Below are positions 48,003 to 56,320 of a DNA stretch of 64,000 nucleotides, one piece after another. The position numbers and the translations under genes are program-made. The DNA is taken from positions 1 to 64,000 of the forward strand of contig WSLY01000001.1 in assembly GCA_013316825.1 (NCBI GenBank), given 5' to 3'. Position 1 is the stretch's first letter. Each line of letters starts with the position of its first letter. Below the pieces are notes generated by a model that saw nothing but the letters and a program-made list of their open reading frames with translations, was not told the DNA's origin and did not search any database. Source of the DNA: Lachnospiraceae bacterium (lineage in GTDB: Bacteria > Bacillota > Clostridia > Lachnospirales > Lachnospiraceae).

Positions 48003-48584
48003 ATGGAAAGAAAAAAAGCGGAAGCGGTGCTGGAAGCGGTGTTGTTTACCATGGGGGAATCCGTGGAGCTTGGACGGCTTGCGGCAGTGCTTGAAATGGA
48101 GCAAAAAGAAGTAAGACAGATATTGGAAGAAATGCAGAAAAGGTATGAGGAAGAGGATAGAGGAATCTTTCTTCTCTGGCTGGAGGACAGCGTGCAGCTT
48201 TCCACCAAAGCGGAAATGTACGAGTATCTGATTAAAATAGCAAAGACGCCAAGAAAAATGGTGCTGACAGATACGGTCTTAGAAACGCTTTCCATTATTG
48301 CCTACAAGCAGCCTGTTACCAGACTGGAAATTGAGAGAATCCGTGGTGTAAGCTGCGACCATGCGGTGAATAAGCTGCTGGAATATGATTTGATTACGGA
48401 GTTGGGAAGATTGGATGCGCCGGGACGTCCGCTGCTTTTTGGAACTACGGAGCAGTTTTTGCGCTGTTTTGGAGTGAGGTCCTTAGAAGAACTGCCGGAG
48501 CTGTCTGCCATGCAGGTGGAGGAATTTAAACAGCAGGCGGAGGCAGAAGCGGGGATTCTTGCTTCCGGCGGGGAAGAAGCCTGA
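48003..48584 (+). CDS. scpB: Segregation and condensation protein B
   Basis: AVLEAVLFTMGESVELGRLA...ETLSIIAYKQPVTRLEIERIRGVSCDHAVNKLLEYDLITELGRLDAPGRPLLFGTTEQFLRCFGV. Confidence 0.95.
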   Translation: MERKKAEAVLEAVLFTMGESVELGRLAAVLEMEQKEVRQILEEMQKRYEEEDRGIFLLWLEDSVQLSTKAEMYEYLIKIAKTPRKMVLTDTVLETLSIIAYKQPVTRLEIERIRGVSCDHAVNKLLEYDLITELGRLDAPGRPLLFGTTEQFLRCFGVRSLEELPELSAMQVEEFKQQAEAEAGILASGGEEA

Positions 48585-48606
48585 AAGACGTTTTAAAATA
48601 CGTGGA

Positions 48607-48662
48607 AAATACATATACATAGTAGCAACCAAAGGAAAGAATGTTGCTGCTATGTATTTTTT
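48607..48662 (+). terminator. Terminator-like hairpin with U-tract directly abutting the next start codon
   Basis: ACATAGTAGCAAC-caaaggaaagaat-GTTGCTGCTATGT then ATTTTTT. Confidence 0.75.
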
Positions 48663-48664
48663 AA
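48641..48664 (+). CDS. Candidate 7-codon leader peptide MLLLCIF
   Basis: AAAGGAAAG SD at 48631-48639, ATGTTGCTGCTATGTATTTTTTAA; its TAA shares an A with ATG 48664 (TAATG). Confidence 0.4.
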   Translation: MLLLCIF

Positions 48665-49908
48665 TGAAAAAAGAAAGAGAAAAGGGCGGCGTACCGTGCC
48701 TGCTTTTGACAGCTGTGATTTTGCTTCAGTTTTTGTACATAAAGATGGATGTGAAGGGCGCCGAGCCGCCGTCTTTGTATGCTACGGCGGCAGTATTGAT
48801 GGATGCGGATACAGGGCGGGTATTGTATGAAAAAAACGGAGATGTGTTTATGTCAAACGCCAGCACCACCAAGATACTGACCTGTATTGTGGCATTGGAG
48901 AATGCATCGCCGGAGGAAATCGTGGAGGTGTCTGCTTATGCCGCTGGGATGCCGAAAGTCAAACTTTTTATGAATCAAGGAGAACATTTTAAGCTGGGAG
49001 ACCTGCTGTATTCTTTGATGTTAGAATCCCACAATGACTCGGCGGTAGCGATTGCGGAGCATGTGGGGGGAAGTATGGAGGGCTTTGCCGCTATGATGAA
49101 TGAAAAAGCGGCGTGGCTGGGATGCAGAAACAGCTGGTTTATCACGCCGAATGGACTTGACGCAACGCAGACGCTTCAGGGGGCAGACGGAGAAAGCATT
49201 TTGCGGGAGCATGGCACCTGCGCGGAAGATTTGGCGAGGATTATGGCATACTGTGCTTTTTATTCTCCTGCCAAGGAGGAATTTTTAAAGATAACGAGGA
49301 CGGAAAGCTACAGCTTTGCAAGTGAGGAGGGAAGAAGTTTTTCCTGTGTTAATCACAATGCGTTTTTGCATATGATGGAAGGCGCGCTTACAGGAAAGAC
49401 CGGCTTTACCAACAAGGCGGGGTATTGCTATGTGGGGGCATTAGAGCGGGACGGTAAGCGTTTTACCATAGCGCTCTTGGCATGTGGGTGGCCCGGCAAT
49501 AAGACGTGGAAGTGGGCAGATTCAAAAGAACTTTTTACATATGGTCTGGAAAATTTTGTGTATCACACCATAGATGAAGTAGCCATGAATGGCAATGTAT
49601 TTTCACCAATACCGGTAGAAAACGGGCAGACAGACAGGATTGGGGGGACTGCATATACGGAGGTGGAGATAAAACAGGGGAGCGGCTTACACGGGCTTCT
49701 GCTTTCCGAAAACGAAAAAATAGAGGTGTCATGGGAGGCTGAAGAGAGTCTGCAGGCGCCGGTTTTACAGGGAGAAACCGTGGGATATATCCGTTATATG
49801 ACTGGCGGCGTCTGTCTGAGGGAGGACTTGGTTGTGACACGGAGCTTAGTAGAAAAAATTGATTTTTTCTGGTGTTTTAAGAGAGTACTGGAAAAATTTA
49901 TATTGTAA
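48664..49908 (+). CDS. D-alanyl-D-alanine carboxypeptidase
   Basis: Signal peptide; SNASTTKILTCIVALE (SxxK), SHNDSAVAIAEH (SxN), TGKTGFTNKAGYC (KTG). Confidence 0.92.
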   Translation: MKKEREKGGVPCLLLTAVILLQFLYIKMDVKGAEPPSLYATAAVLMDADTGRVLYEKNGDVFMSNASTTKILTCIVALENASPEEIVEVSAYAAGMPKVKLFMNQGEHFKLGDLLYSLMLESHNDSAVAIAEHVGGSMEGFAAMMNEKAAWLGCRNSWFITPNGLDATQTLQGADGESILREHGTCAEDLARIMAYCAFYSPAKEEFLKITRTESYSFASEEGRSFSCVNHNAFLHMMEGALTGKTGFTNKAGYCYVGALERDGKRFTIALLACGWPGNKTWKWADSKELFTYGLENFVYHTIDEVAMNGNVFSPIPVENGQTDRIGGTAYTEVEIKQGSGLHGLLLSENEKIEVSWEAEESLQAPVLQGETVGYIRYMTGGVCLREDLVVTRSLVEKIDFFWCFKRVLEKFIL

Positions 49909-50109
49909 TGGCGGCAGACGGCTGGTCTAAAATGTGCAAAACGCCTAATTTGTTCAAAATCTGCAAATAATGCTAGTATGATTGGAAAATTTATGCTACA
50001 ATGATACAAACATTAATCATGGGGCAATAGGCGTTTGCTTTACAGAAAGCAAAAAAGTCCCCCTGTTAAATTGTTCATATTTATTTATTATAAATGGAGG
50101 GCTGAAAAC

Positions 50110-51540
50110 ATGAGTAGTACTTCAAAAGCGAGCCAAAGAATCAACGCTTTGCTCGATGACAACAGTTTCGTTGAAATTGGCGCCATGGTTACTGCCAGAG
50201 CGACTGATTTTGATTTGAAACAGGCAGAAACTCCTTCGGATGGTGTCATCACCGGATACGGAGTGATAGGCGGCAGTCTTGTGTATGTGTACAGTCAGGA
50301 CGCTTCCGTTATGAATGGAACCGTTGGCGAGATGCATGCAAGAAAGATTGCAGGTCTTTACAATCTGGCGATGAAGACGGGAGCGCCTATCATAGGACTT
50401 TTGGATTCTGCCGGACTTAGGTTACAGGAAGCTACGGATGCTTTGGATGCATTTGGAACCATTTACCGTAAAATGACGGATGCTTCAGGGGTTATTCCCC
50501 AAATTTCAGCAGTATTTGGAAATTGCGGCGGCGGTCTTGCCATCATGGCTGCAATGTCTGACTTCACGTTCATGGAAGAAAAGAACGCGAAATTATTTGT
50601 CAATTCCCCCAACGCCCTTTCGGGTAATACAACTGCAAAATGCGACACCTCTTCGGCTGCATTCCAGAGTGAAAAGACAGGCAATGTAGATTTTGTGGGA
50701 GACGAAGATGAAGTGCTTTCAGGCATCCGCCGTCTTGTTTCCATTCTGCCTGCCAACAATGAGGAGAATCTTGCTTTTGACGAGTGCACGGACGATTTGA
50801 ACCGTCTGACGGCAGAGCTTGCCGGCTGTGTGGAGGATACGGCGGCAGCGCTTGCCATTATCTCCGACAACAATGAATTTGTGGAGGTTAAGGATGCCTA
50901 TGCGAAGGACATGGTGACCGGCTTTATCCGTCTGGATGGCGTGACGGTAGGCGCGGTGGCAAACAGAAGCGGCGTGTTGGATGAAAATGGAAATCTTGCA
51001 GAAAAATATGAAGCGGCGCTTTCACCGGAAGGCTGTGAAAAAGCGGCGGATTTTGTCAACTTCTGTGATGCCTTTGACATTCCGGTGCTGACCCTTACCA
51101 ATGTGACCGGTTACAAGGCATGTGAGTGCAGCGAGAGAAAGATTGCCTCTGCCGTTGCACATCTTACATACACCTTTGCCAATGCAACCGTACCAAAAGT
51201 AAACGTGATTATCGGCAAAGCGTTTGGCAGCGCATATATTGCAATGAACTCCAAGGCAACCGGCGCGGATATTACAATGGCATGGCCGACCGCGCAGATT
51301 GGTTCCATGGATGCATCCCTCGCGGCGAAAATCATGTACGAAGGACAGGGTGCGGACGTGATAAAGGAGAAGGCGGCAGAGTATGCGTCTCTGCAGACCA
51401 GCGCACAGAGCGCGGCGCGGAGAGGATATGTGGATCAGATTGTGGAAGCTGCCGACACCAGAAAATATATTATCGGCGCTTTTGAGATGCTGTTTACAAA
51501 GAGTGAAGAGCGTCCAATCAAAAAGCATGGAACGGTTTAG
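50110..51540 (+). CDS. Acyl-CoA carboxyltransferase-domain protein (methylmalonyl-/glutaconyl-CoA decarboxylase alpha-like)
   Basis: Crotonase-like carboxyltransferase: APIIGLLDSAGLRLQEA, QISAVFGNCGGGLAIMAAMSDFTFM, KVNVIIGKAFGSAYIAMNSKATGADITMAWPTAQIGSM. Confidence 0.85.
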   Translation: MSSTSKASQRINALLDDNSFVEIGAMVTARATDFDLKQAETPSDGVITGYGVIGGSLVYVYSQDASVMNGTVGEMHARKIAGLYNLAMKTGAPIIGLLDSAGLRLQEATDALDAFGTIYRKMTDASGVIPQISAVFGNCGGGLAIMAAMSDFTFMEEKNAKLFVNSPNALSGNTTAKCDTSSAAFQSEKTGNVDFVGDEDEVLSGIRRLVSILPANNEENLAFDECTDDLNRLTAELAGCVEDTAAALAIISDNNEFVEVKDAYAKDMVTGFIRLDGVTVGAVANRSGVLDENGNLAEKYEAALSPEGCEKAADFVNFCDAFDIPVLTLTNVTGYKACECSERKIASAVAHLTYTFANATVPKVNVIIGKAFGSAYIAMNSKATGADITMAWPTAQIGSMDASLAAKIMYEGQGADVIKEKAAEYASLQTSAQSAARRGYVDQIVEAADTRKYIIGAFEMLFTKSEERPIKKHGTV

Positions 51541-51557
51541 AAAGGGAGATACTTAAT

Positions 51558-52433
51558 ATGAAAAAATTACTGGCAATGTTATGTATGCTCACCTGTGTCC
51601 TTGGACTTACGGCATGCGGGGAACCTGCATTGGACGCTGCGACAACAGATAAGGCAACGGCTGCCTCGCTGTTGTCCACGGATTTTGTGGTGCCCTACAT
51701 GATATATGCGTATTATGGCGGCGAGGGCAGCGAAGGGGCGGTAACTGCGGTCTCCCATCAGGAGCTTTATAATGTGCATGAGCTGGAGAAGGTGACGGAG
51801 GACAACATCAACGCCGCATTTCAAATAGCCACAAGCTATGGCTATTCTTATGGCGTAAGCTCCATTGACGTGGAAGGCAATGGTATCTTAAATGGTCTGG
51901 TGTCTTTCAGCAGCGCTTATGCTGAATTGGGAGAGCTGGGGCCGATTGACAGGAATAAAGTGACCTACAAAGTATCGGGCGATGAGATTATTGTAACGGT
52001 TCCGCTTACGGGCTCTATGACGGACAAGGATGGAAACCCGAAAACGGCATCGGTGGAGGTTATTTTTTCCAATGATATTTTCCTTACCGTAGAAGCCTGT
52101 ACCTTAAATGTAGATCAGTCCATGGGAGCGCTGATGAGCAAGGCGGCAATGGATACCGTAATGGGAATGGGAACGGTTTTTCTCATACTGATACTTATCA
52201 GCCTGATTATATGGGCGCTTGGCGGTATTCCCAAGCTGCAGGAAATGTTTGCAGGAAAGAAAAAAGGTAATGAGGAAGAGCCTGCAAAGGCAGTGGATAA
52301 TACCACGGTGCAGGAAGCAGAAGAGAGTGATGATTTGGAACTTATCGCAGTGATCGCGGCTGCCATTGCAGCCAGCGAGGGCGCGGCGGGAACCGATGGT
52401 TTTGTAGTCAGAAGCATTAGAAAAAGAAGATAA
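51558..52433 (+). CDS. Lipoprotein fused to an OadG-like (sodium pump decarboxylase gamma) membrane segment
   Basis: Lipobox LGLTACGE; single TM TVFLILILISLIIWALGGIPKLQEMF with downstream acidic linker, between carboxyltransferase and biotin carrier genes. Confidence 0.7.
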   Translation: MKKLLAMLCMLTCVLGLTACGEPALDAATTDKATAASLLSTDFVVPYMIYAYYGGEGSEGAVTAVSHQELYNVHELEKVTEDNINAAFQIATSYGYSYGVSSIDVEGNGILNGLVSFSSAYAELGELGPIDRNKVTYKVSGDEIIVTVPLTGSMTDKDGNPKTASVEVIFSNDIFLTVEACTLNVDQSMGALMSKAAMDTVMGMGTVFLILILISLIIWALGGIPKLQEMFAGKKKGNEEEPAKAVDNTTVQEAEESDDLELIAVIAAAIAASEGAAGTDGFVVRSIRKRR

Positions 52434-52448
52434 TTGGAGGATAAGAAG

Positions 52449-52820
52449 ATGAAAAATTATACCATCACCGTGAATGGAAATGTATATGATGTAGTAGTGG
52501 AAGAGGGCGCATCCACAGGTGCACCTGCGGTAAAAGCACCCGCAGCGCCCAAGGCGCCGGTGGTAAAGGCACCTGCAGCGGCAAGCGCACCGGCAGTCGG
52601 CGCAGGCAGCATTAAGGTAGAAGCAGGCGCGGCAGGAAAGGTATTTAAAATTGACGCGGCAGTCGGCACGGCAGTAAAGAAGGGTGATGCAGTCGTTACC
52701 ATAGAGGCAATGAAGATGGAAATTCCTGTTGTTGCGCCTGAGGACGGCACAGTGGCAAGCATCGAGGTATCGGTTGGCGATGCAGTAGAAGCGGGCAAAG
52801 TTCTGGCTACCTTAAACTAA
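52449..52820 (+). CDS. Biotin carboxyl carrier protein (decarboxylase gamma/delta-type)
   Basis: Ala/Pro-rich linker and biotinylation motif VVTIEAMKMEIPVVAPEDGTV. Confidence 0.95.
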   Translation: MKNYTITVNGNVYDVVVEEGASTGAPAVKAPAAPKAPVVKAPAAASAPAVGAGSIKVEAGAAGKVFKIDAAVGTAVKKGDAVVTIEAMKMEIPVVAPEDGTVASIEVSVGDAVEAGKVLATLN

Positions 52821-52850
52821 TCGGACTGTCAACTAACAGGAGGTCATCAA

Positions 52851-54002
52851 ATGGAATACATATCAAATACGCTGGGCAATCTGCTTCACCAGACGGCGTT
52901 TTTTAACCTGACGGTGGGAAATTACTTTATGATTGCAATTGCCTGCTTTTTCCTGTATCTGGCGATAAGGCATGAGTTTGAGCCCTTGCTTTTGCTGCCG
53001 ATAGCATTTGGTATGCTGCTCGTAAACATTTATCCGGATATTATGCTTCACGCAAAGGATTCGGCAAATGGAGTGGGCGGTTTACTGTATTATTTCTATA
53101 TTCTGGACGAATATGCCATTCTGCCGTCTCTTATCTTTATGGGAGTCGGTGCAATGACGGATTTTGGTCCCCTGATTGCCAATCCCAAGAGCTTCCTTTT
53201 GGGTGCCGCAGCACAGTTTGGTATCTTTGCTGCGTACTTTGGCGCGATTGCACTGGGCTTTAACGGCAAAGCGGCTGCGGCAATCTCTATTATCGGCGGC
53301 GCTGACGGACCTACTTCCATTTTCCTTGCAGGAAAATTGGGGCAGACAGGTCTGATGGGACCCATTGCTGTTGCGGCATATTCCTATATGGCGCTGGTAC
53401 CGGTTATTCAGCCGCCCATCATGAAGCTTCTGACTACAAAGAAGGAAAGACAAATCAAGATGGCACAGCTTCGTCCGGTATCCAAATTGGAAAGAATTCT
53501 GTTCCCTATCGTGGTAACTATCGTGGTAAGCTTGATTCTTCCGACTACGGCTCCTCTGGTAGGTATGCTGATGTTAGGAAACCTCTTTAAGGAGTCCGGC
53601 GTGGTAAGACAGCTTACGGAGACGGCTTCCAACGCCCTGATGTACATCGTGGTTATCCTGCTGGGAACTTCCGTAGGCGCGACCACCAGTGCAGAAGCTT
53701 TCTTAAACTGGGATACTCTAAAAATCGTAGGACTTGGACTGGTTGCCTTTATGTTTGGCACGGCGGCGGGCGTATTGTTTGGCAAGCTGATGTGCGTGCT
53801 GACACACGGTAAAGTAAACCCGTTAATCGGCTCTGCAGGCGTGTCTGCAGTACCCATGGCGGCACGTGTATCGCAGAAAGTAGGCTCAGAAGCCGACCCG
53901 ACCAACTTCCTTCTGATGCACGCTATGGGACCAAACGTTGCAGGTGTTATCGGCACCGCCGTAGCCGCCGGCACCTTCATGGCGATATACGGGATATTTT
54001 AA
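52851..54002 (+). CDS. Sodium-ion-translocating decarboxylase beta subunit
   Basis: GVGAMTDFGPLIANPKSFLLGAAAQFGIF...IIGGADGPTSIF...GSAGVSAVPMAARVSQKVGSEADPTNFLLMHAMGPNVAGVIGTAVAAG. Confidence 0.96.
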   Translation: MEYISNTLGNLLHQTAFFNLTVGNYFMIAIACFFLYLAIRHEFEPLLLLPIAFGMLLVNIYPDIMLHAKDSANGVGGLLYYFYILDEYAILPSLIFMGVGAMTDFGPLIANPKSFLLGAAAQFGIFAAYFGAIALGFNGKAAAAISIIGGADGPTSIFLAGKLGQTGLMGPIAVAAYSYMALVPVIQPPIMKLLTTKKERQIKMAQLRPVSKLERILFPIVVTIVVSLILPTTAPLVGMLMLGNLFKESGVVRQLTETASNALMYIVVILLGTSVGATTSAEAFLNWDTLKIVGLGLVAFMFGTAAGVLFGKLMCVLTHGKVNPLIGSAGVSAVPMAARVSQKVGSEADPTNFLLMHAMGPNVAGVIGTAVAAGTFMAIYGIF

Positions 54003-54003
54003 A

Positions 54004-54158
54004 GCTGTGCACATCTGAACGAATTGGCAGATGCCATGCTTGCATGAGCAGATGACAATTTGGGCAGATGTATAGAGCGCGAAGCAGCAGAGCCAAATCT
54101 GCTGAAAGCAGATTTGCGAATGCACAGCGACCAATTCGGCGATGCAGCAGAGCACAGC
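54004..54158 (+). ncRNA. Candidate structured leader/intergenic element
   Basis: Nested complementary segments: GCTGTGC(54004-54010)/GCACAGC(54152-54158), GAATTGG(54021-54027)/CCAATTC(54131-54137), CATGC-tt-GCATG (54035-54046), CAAATCTGCT-gaa-AGCAGATTTG (54094-54116), alternative TGCACAGC at 54121-54128. Confidence 0.5.
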
Positions 54159-54196
54159 CATTATTCATATCATAAAAAATTAGGAGGAATTAGGAA

Positions 54197-55618
54197 ATGT
54201 CAGGAGCAAGACCGATTAAAATAACGGAAACTATATTACGTGACGCACATCAGTCCTTAATTGCAACCAGAATGCCGACCGAGCTTATGCTCCCCATTGT
54301 AGGCAAAATGGACAAGGTAGGCTATCATTCCGTGGAATGCTGGGGCGGTGCGACTTTTGATGCCTCCCTTCGCTTTCTGAAGGAAGACCCGTGGGACAGA
54401 CTGAGGAAGCTGCGTGACGGCTTTAAAAACACAAAGCTGCAGATGTTATTCAGAGGGCAGAATATTTTAGGATACAGGCCCTATGCCGACGACGTAGTGG
54501 ACAGCTTTGTAGAAAAATCCGTGGCAAACGGCATCGATATCATTCGTATTTTTGACTGTATGAACGACCTTCGCAATCTGCAGGAGGCGGTAAATGCCAC
54601 CAACAAAATCAAAGCGCGTGAGGGACGCGGACATGCGCAGATAGCGCTGTCCTATACCTTGGGTGATGCCTACACCATGGAATACTGGATTAACATGGCG
54701 AAAAAGATTGAAGAAATGGGTGCTGATTCCATCTGTATCAAGGACATGGCGGGACTTTTGGTGCCCTATAAGGCATCCGAGTTGATTCGTGAGATGAAAG
54801 CGGCGACAAAGCTTCCTATCCAGCTTCATACGCATTATACTTCCGGTGTTGCCGGCATGACCTATCTGAAAGCAGTAGAGGCAGGCGTGGATGTGATTGA
54901 CTGTGCGATGTCGCCTTTTGCGATGGGTACTTCCCAGCCTGCAACAGAGGTTATGGTGGAGACCTTTAAAGGAACGCCTTACGATACCGGCTACGACCAG
55001 AACCTGCTTGCAGAAATTGCGGATTATTTCAGACCTTACAGGGACGAGTGCCTTGCAAACGGTCTTTTGAATCCGAAGGTAATGGGCGTGGATATCAAGA
55101 CGCTGCTGTATCAGGTACCCGGCGGTATGCTCTCCAACATGGTGAGCCAGCTCAAGGAGCAGAATGCAGAGGACAAATATTATGAAGTGCTGCAGGAGAT
55201 TCCGAGAGTCCGCAAGGATTTGGGCGAGCCGCCTCTTGTTACGCCTTCTTCACAGATTGTCGGCACGCAGGCGGTGTTCAACGTGTTGATGGGAGAGAGA
55301 TACAAGATGGCAACCGACCAGACCAAGGATGTACTGCGCGGCAAATACGGGCAGACTGTGAAGCCCATGAATCAGGAGGTTATTGATAAGGTCATCCCGG
55401 GTGAAGAGAGAATTACCTGCCGTCCGGCGGACTTGATTTCCAATGAGATGGAGAAATTAGAGTCTGAGATGGCGGAATGGAAGCAGCAGGATGAGGATGT
55501 ATTGTCCTATGCTTTGTTCCCGCAGGTGGCAACGGACTTCTTTAAGTACCGTCAGGCACAGCAGGAGAAGGTAGACCCTGCACAGGCGGATACCAAAAAC
55601 GGAGCTTATCCTGTGTAA
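54197..55618 (+). CDS. Oxaloacetate decarboxylase alpha / pyruvate carboxylase carboxyltransferase subunit
   Basis: ITETILRDAHQSLIATRMPTELMLPI, VECWGGATFDASLRFLKEDPWDRLR, IKDMAGLLVPYKASELI, LHTHYTSGVAGMTYLKAVEAGVDVIDCAMSPFAMGTSQPATE. Confidence 0.96.
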   Translation: MSGARPIKITETILRDAHQSLIATRMPTELMLPIVGKMDKVGYHSVECWGGATFDASLRFLKEDPWDRLRKLRDGFKNTKLQMLFRGQNILGYRPYADDVVDSFVEKSVANGIDIIRIFDCMNDLRNLQEAVNATNKIKAREGRGHAQIALSYTLGDAYTMEYWINMAKKIEEMGADSICIKDMAGLLVPYKASELIREMKAATKLPIQLHTHYTSGVAGMTYLKAVEAGVDVIDCAMSPFAMGTSQPATEVMVETFKGTPYDTGYDQNLLAEIADYFRPYRDECLANGLLNPKVMGVDIKTLLYQVPGGMLSNMVSQLKEQNAEDKYYEVLQEIPRVRKDLGEPPLVTPSSQIVGTQAVFNVLMGERYKMATDQTKDVLRGKYGQTVKPMNQEVIDKVIPGEERITCRPADLISNEMEKLESEMAEWKQQDEDVLSYALFPQVATDFFKYRQAQQEKVDPAQADTKNGAYPV

Positions 55619-55634
55619 TCAGAAGCAGGGATAC

Positions 55635-55664
55635 AAAAGGAATGGGAAATTTCCCATTCCTTTT
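55635..55664. terminator. Intrinsic terminator, perfect palindrome
   Basis: AAAAGGAATGGGAAA|TTTCCCATTCCTTTT, 15 bp arms, after the oadA-like gene. Confidence 0.85.
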
Positions 55665-55702
55665 CTTGTCTCAAAGACCTTGATTGAATTTTTCGGTTTG
55701 TC

Positions 55703-55750
55703 TTGACGAATTTATCGGAATGAATTAGAATAACAAGTGTTACGGTAACA
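55703..55750 (+). promoter_or_regulatory. Promoter with TetR-type operator at the predicted transcription start
   Basis: TTGACG-N17-TAGAAT then TAACA-ag-TGTTAC-G-GTAACA; TGTTACGGTAACA palindrome at 55738-55750. Confidence 0.75.
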
Positions 55751-55777
55751 ATGGCAGGCGTATGAGGAGAAAATACC

Positions 55778-56320
55778 ATGGCGAGAAAAGAATCCGTTAC
55801 CATTCGGGACATATTGGAAAATGCTTTTGAAATGACAAGAGAAGAAGGTTTTGCCAGTGTAACGGCAAGAAAAGTGGCGGTACGGGTGGGCTGCTCCACA
55901 CAGCCGATTTTCAGAGTGTACAAGAATATGGAGGAGTTGTGGGGGGAGGTCTACAAGAAAGCGGTCCTGTTTTTTCAGGATTATTATGATTTGTTTCCCC
56001 AAATGGGTACGGTTCCTTTTTCCAATCTGGGAATGGCGTACATAGCATTTGCAAAAGAGGAAAAAAATTTGTTCAGGCTTTTGTTTTTGTCGGAGTTTGC
56101 GGCAAGAAAGAGCCTTTATGAGATTTTGAATGGTAAAAAGGGGAATGTTCTTTGTGAAATTAACAAGGCGTCCGCAATGGGCTGCGCCAATCCGCAAGGC
56201 ATGTTCATGAGAATGTGGCTGTTTATCCATGGGGCGGCATGTATGAGCCTGACCGGTGATTATGACCTGTCGGACGCAGAAACCAGAAAACTACTGGAAC
56301 AGGAGTATGCAAATGGATAG
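55778..56320 (+). CDS. TetR family transcriptional regulator
   Basis: TIRDILENAFEMTREEGFASVTARKVAVRVGCSTQPIFRVYKNMEEL. Confidence 0.92.
   Translation: MARKESVTIRDILENAFEMTREEGFASVTARKVAVRVGCSTQPIFRVYKNMEELWGEVYKKAVLFFQDYYDLFPQMGTVPFSNLGMAYIAFAKEEKNLFRLLFLSEFAARKSLYEILNGKKGNVLCEINKASAMGCANPQGMFMRMWLFIHGAACMSLTGDYDLSDAETRKLLEQEYANG

Noticed and set aside
49936-50038. Distant inverted pair GCAAAACGCC / GGCGTTTGC upstream of the carboxyltransferase
   Set aside because: Arms are ~85 nt apart with a length mismatch; not enough to call an operator or structure.
52500-52620. Ala/Pro repeat in the biotin carrier protein
   Set aside because: Normal flexible linker of biotin carriers.
54027-54070. 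Three GCAGATG repeats considered as a mini CRISPR or iteron array
   Set aside because: Too short, irregular spacing, no cas genes; treated as part of the structured element.
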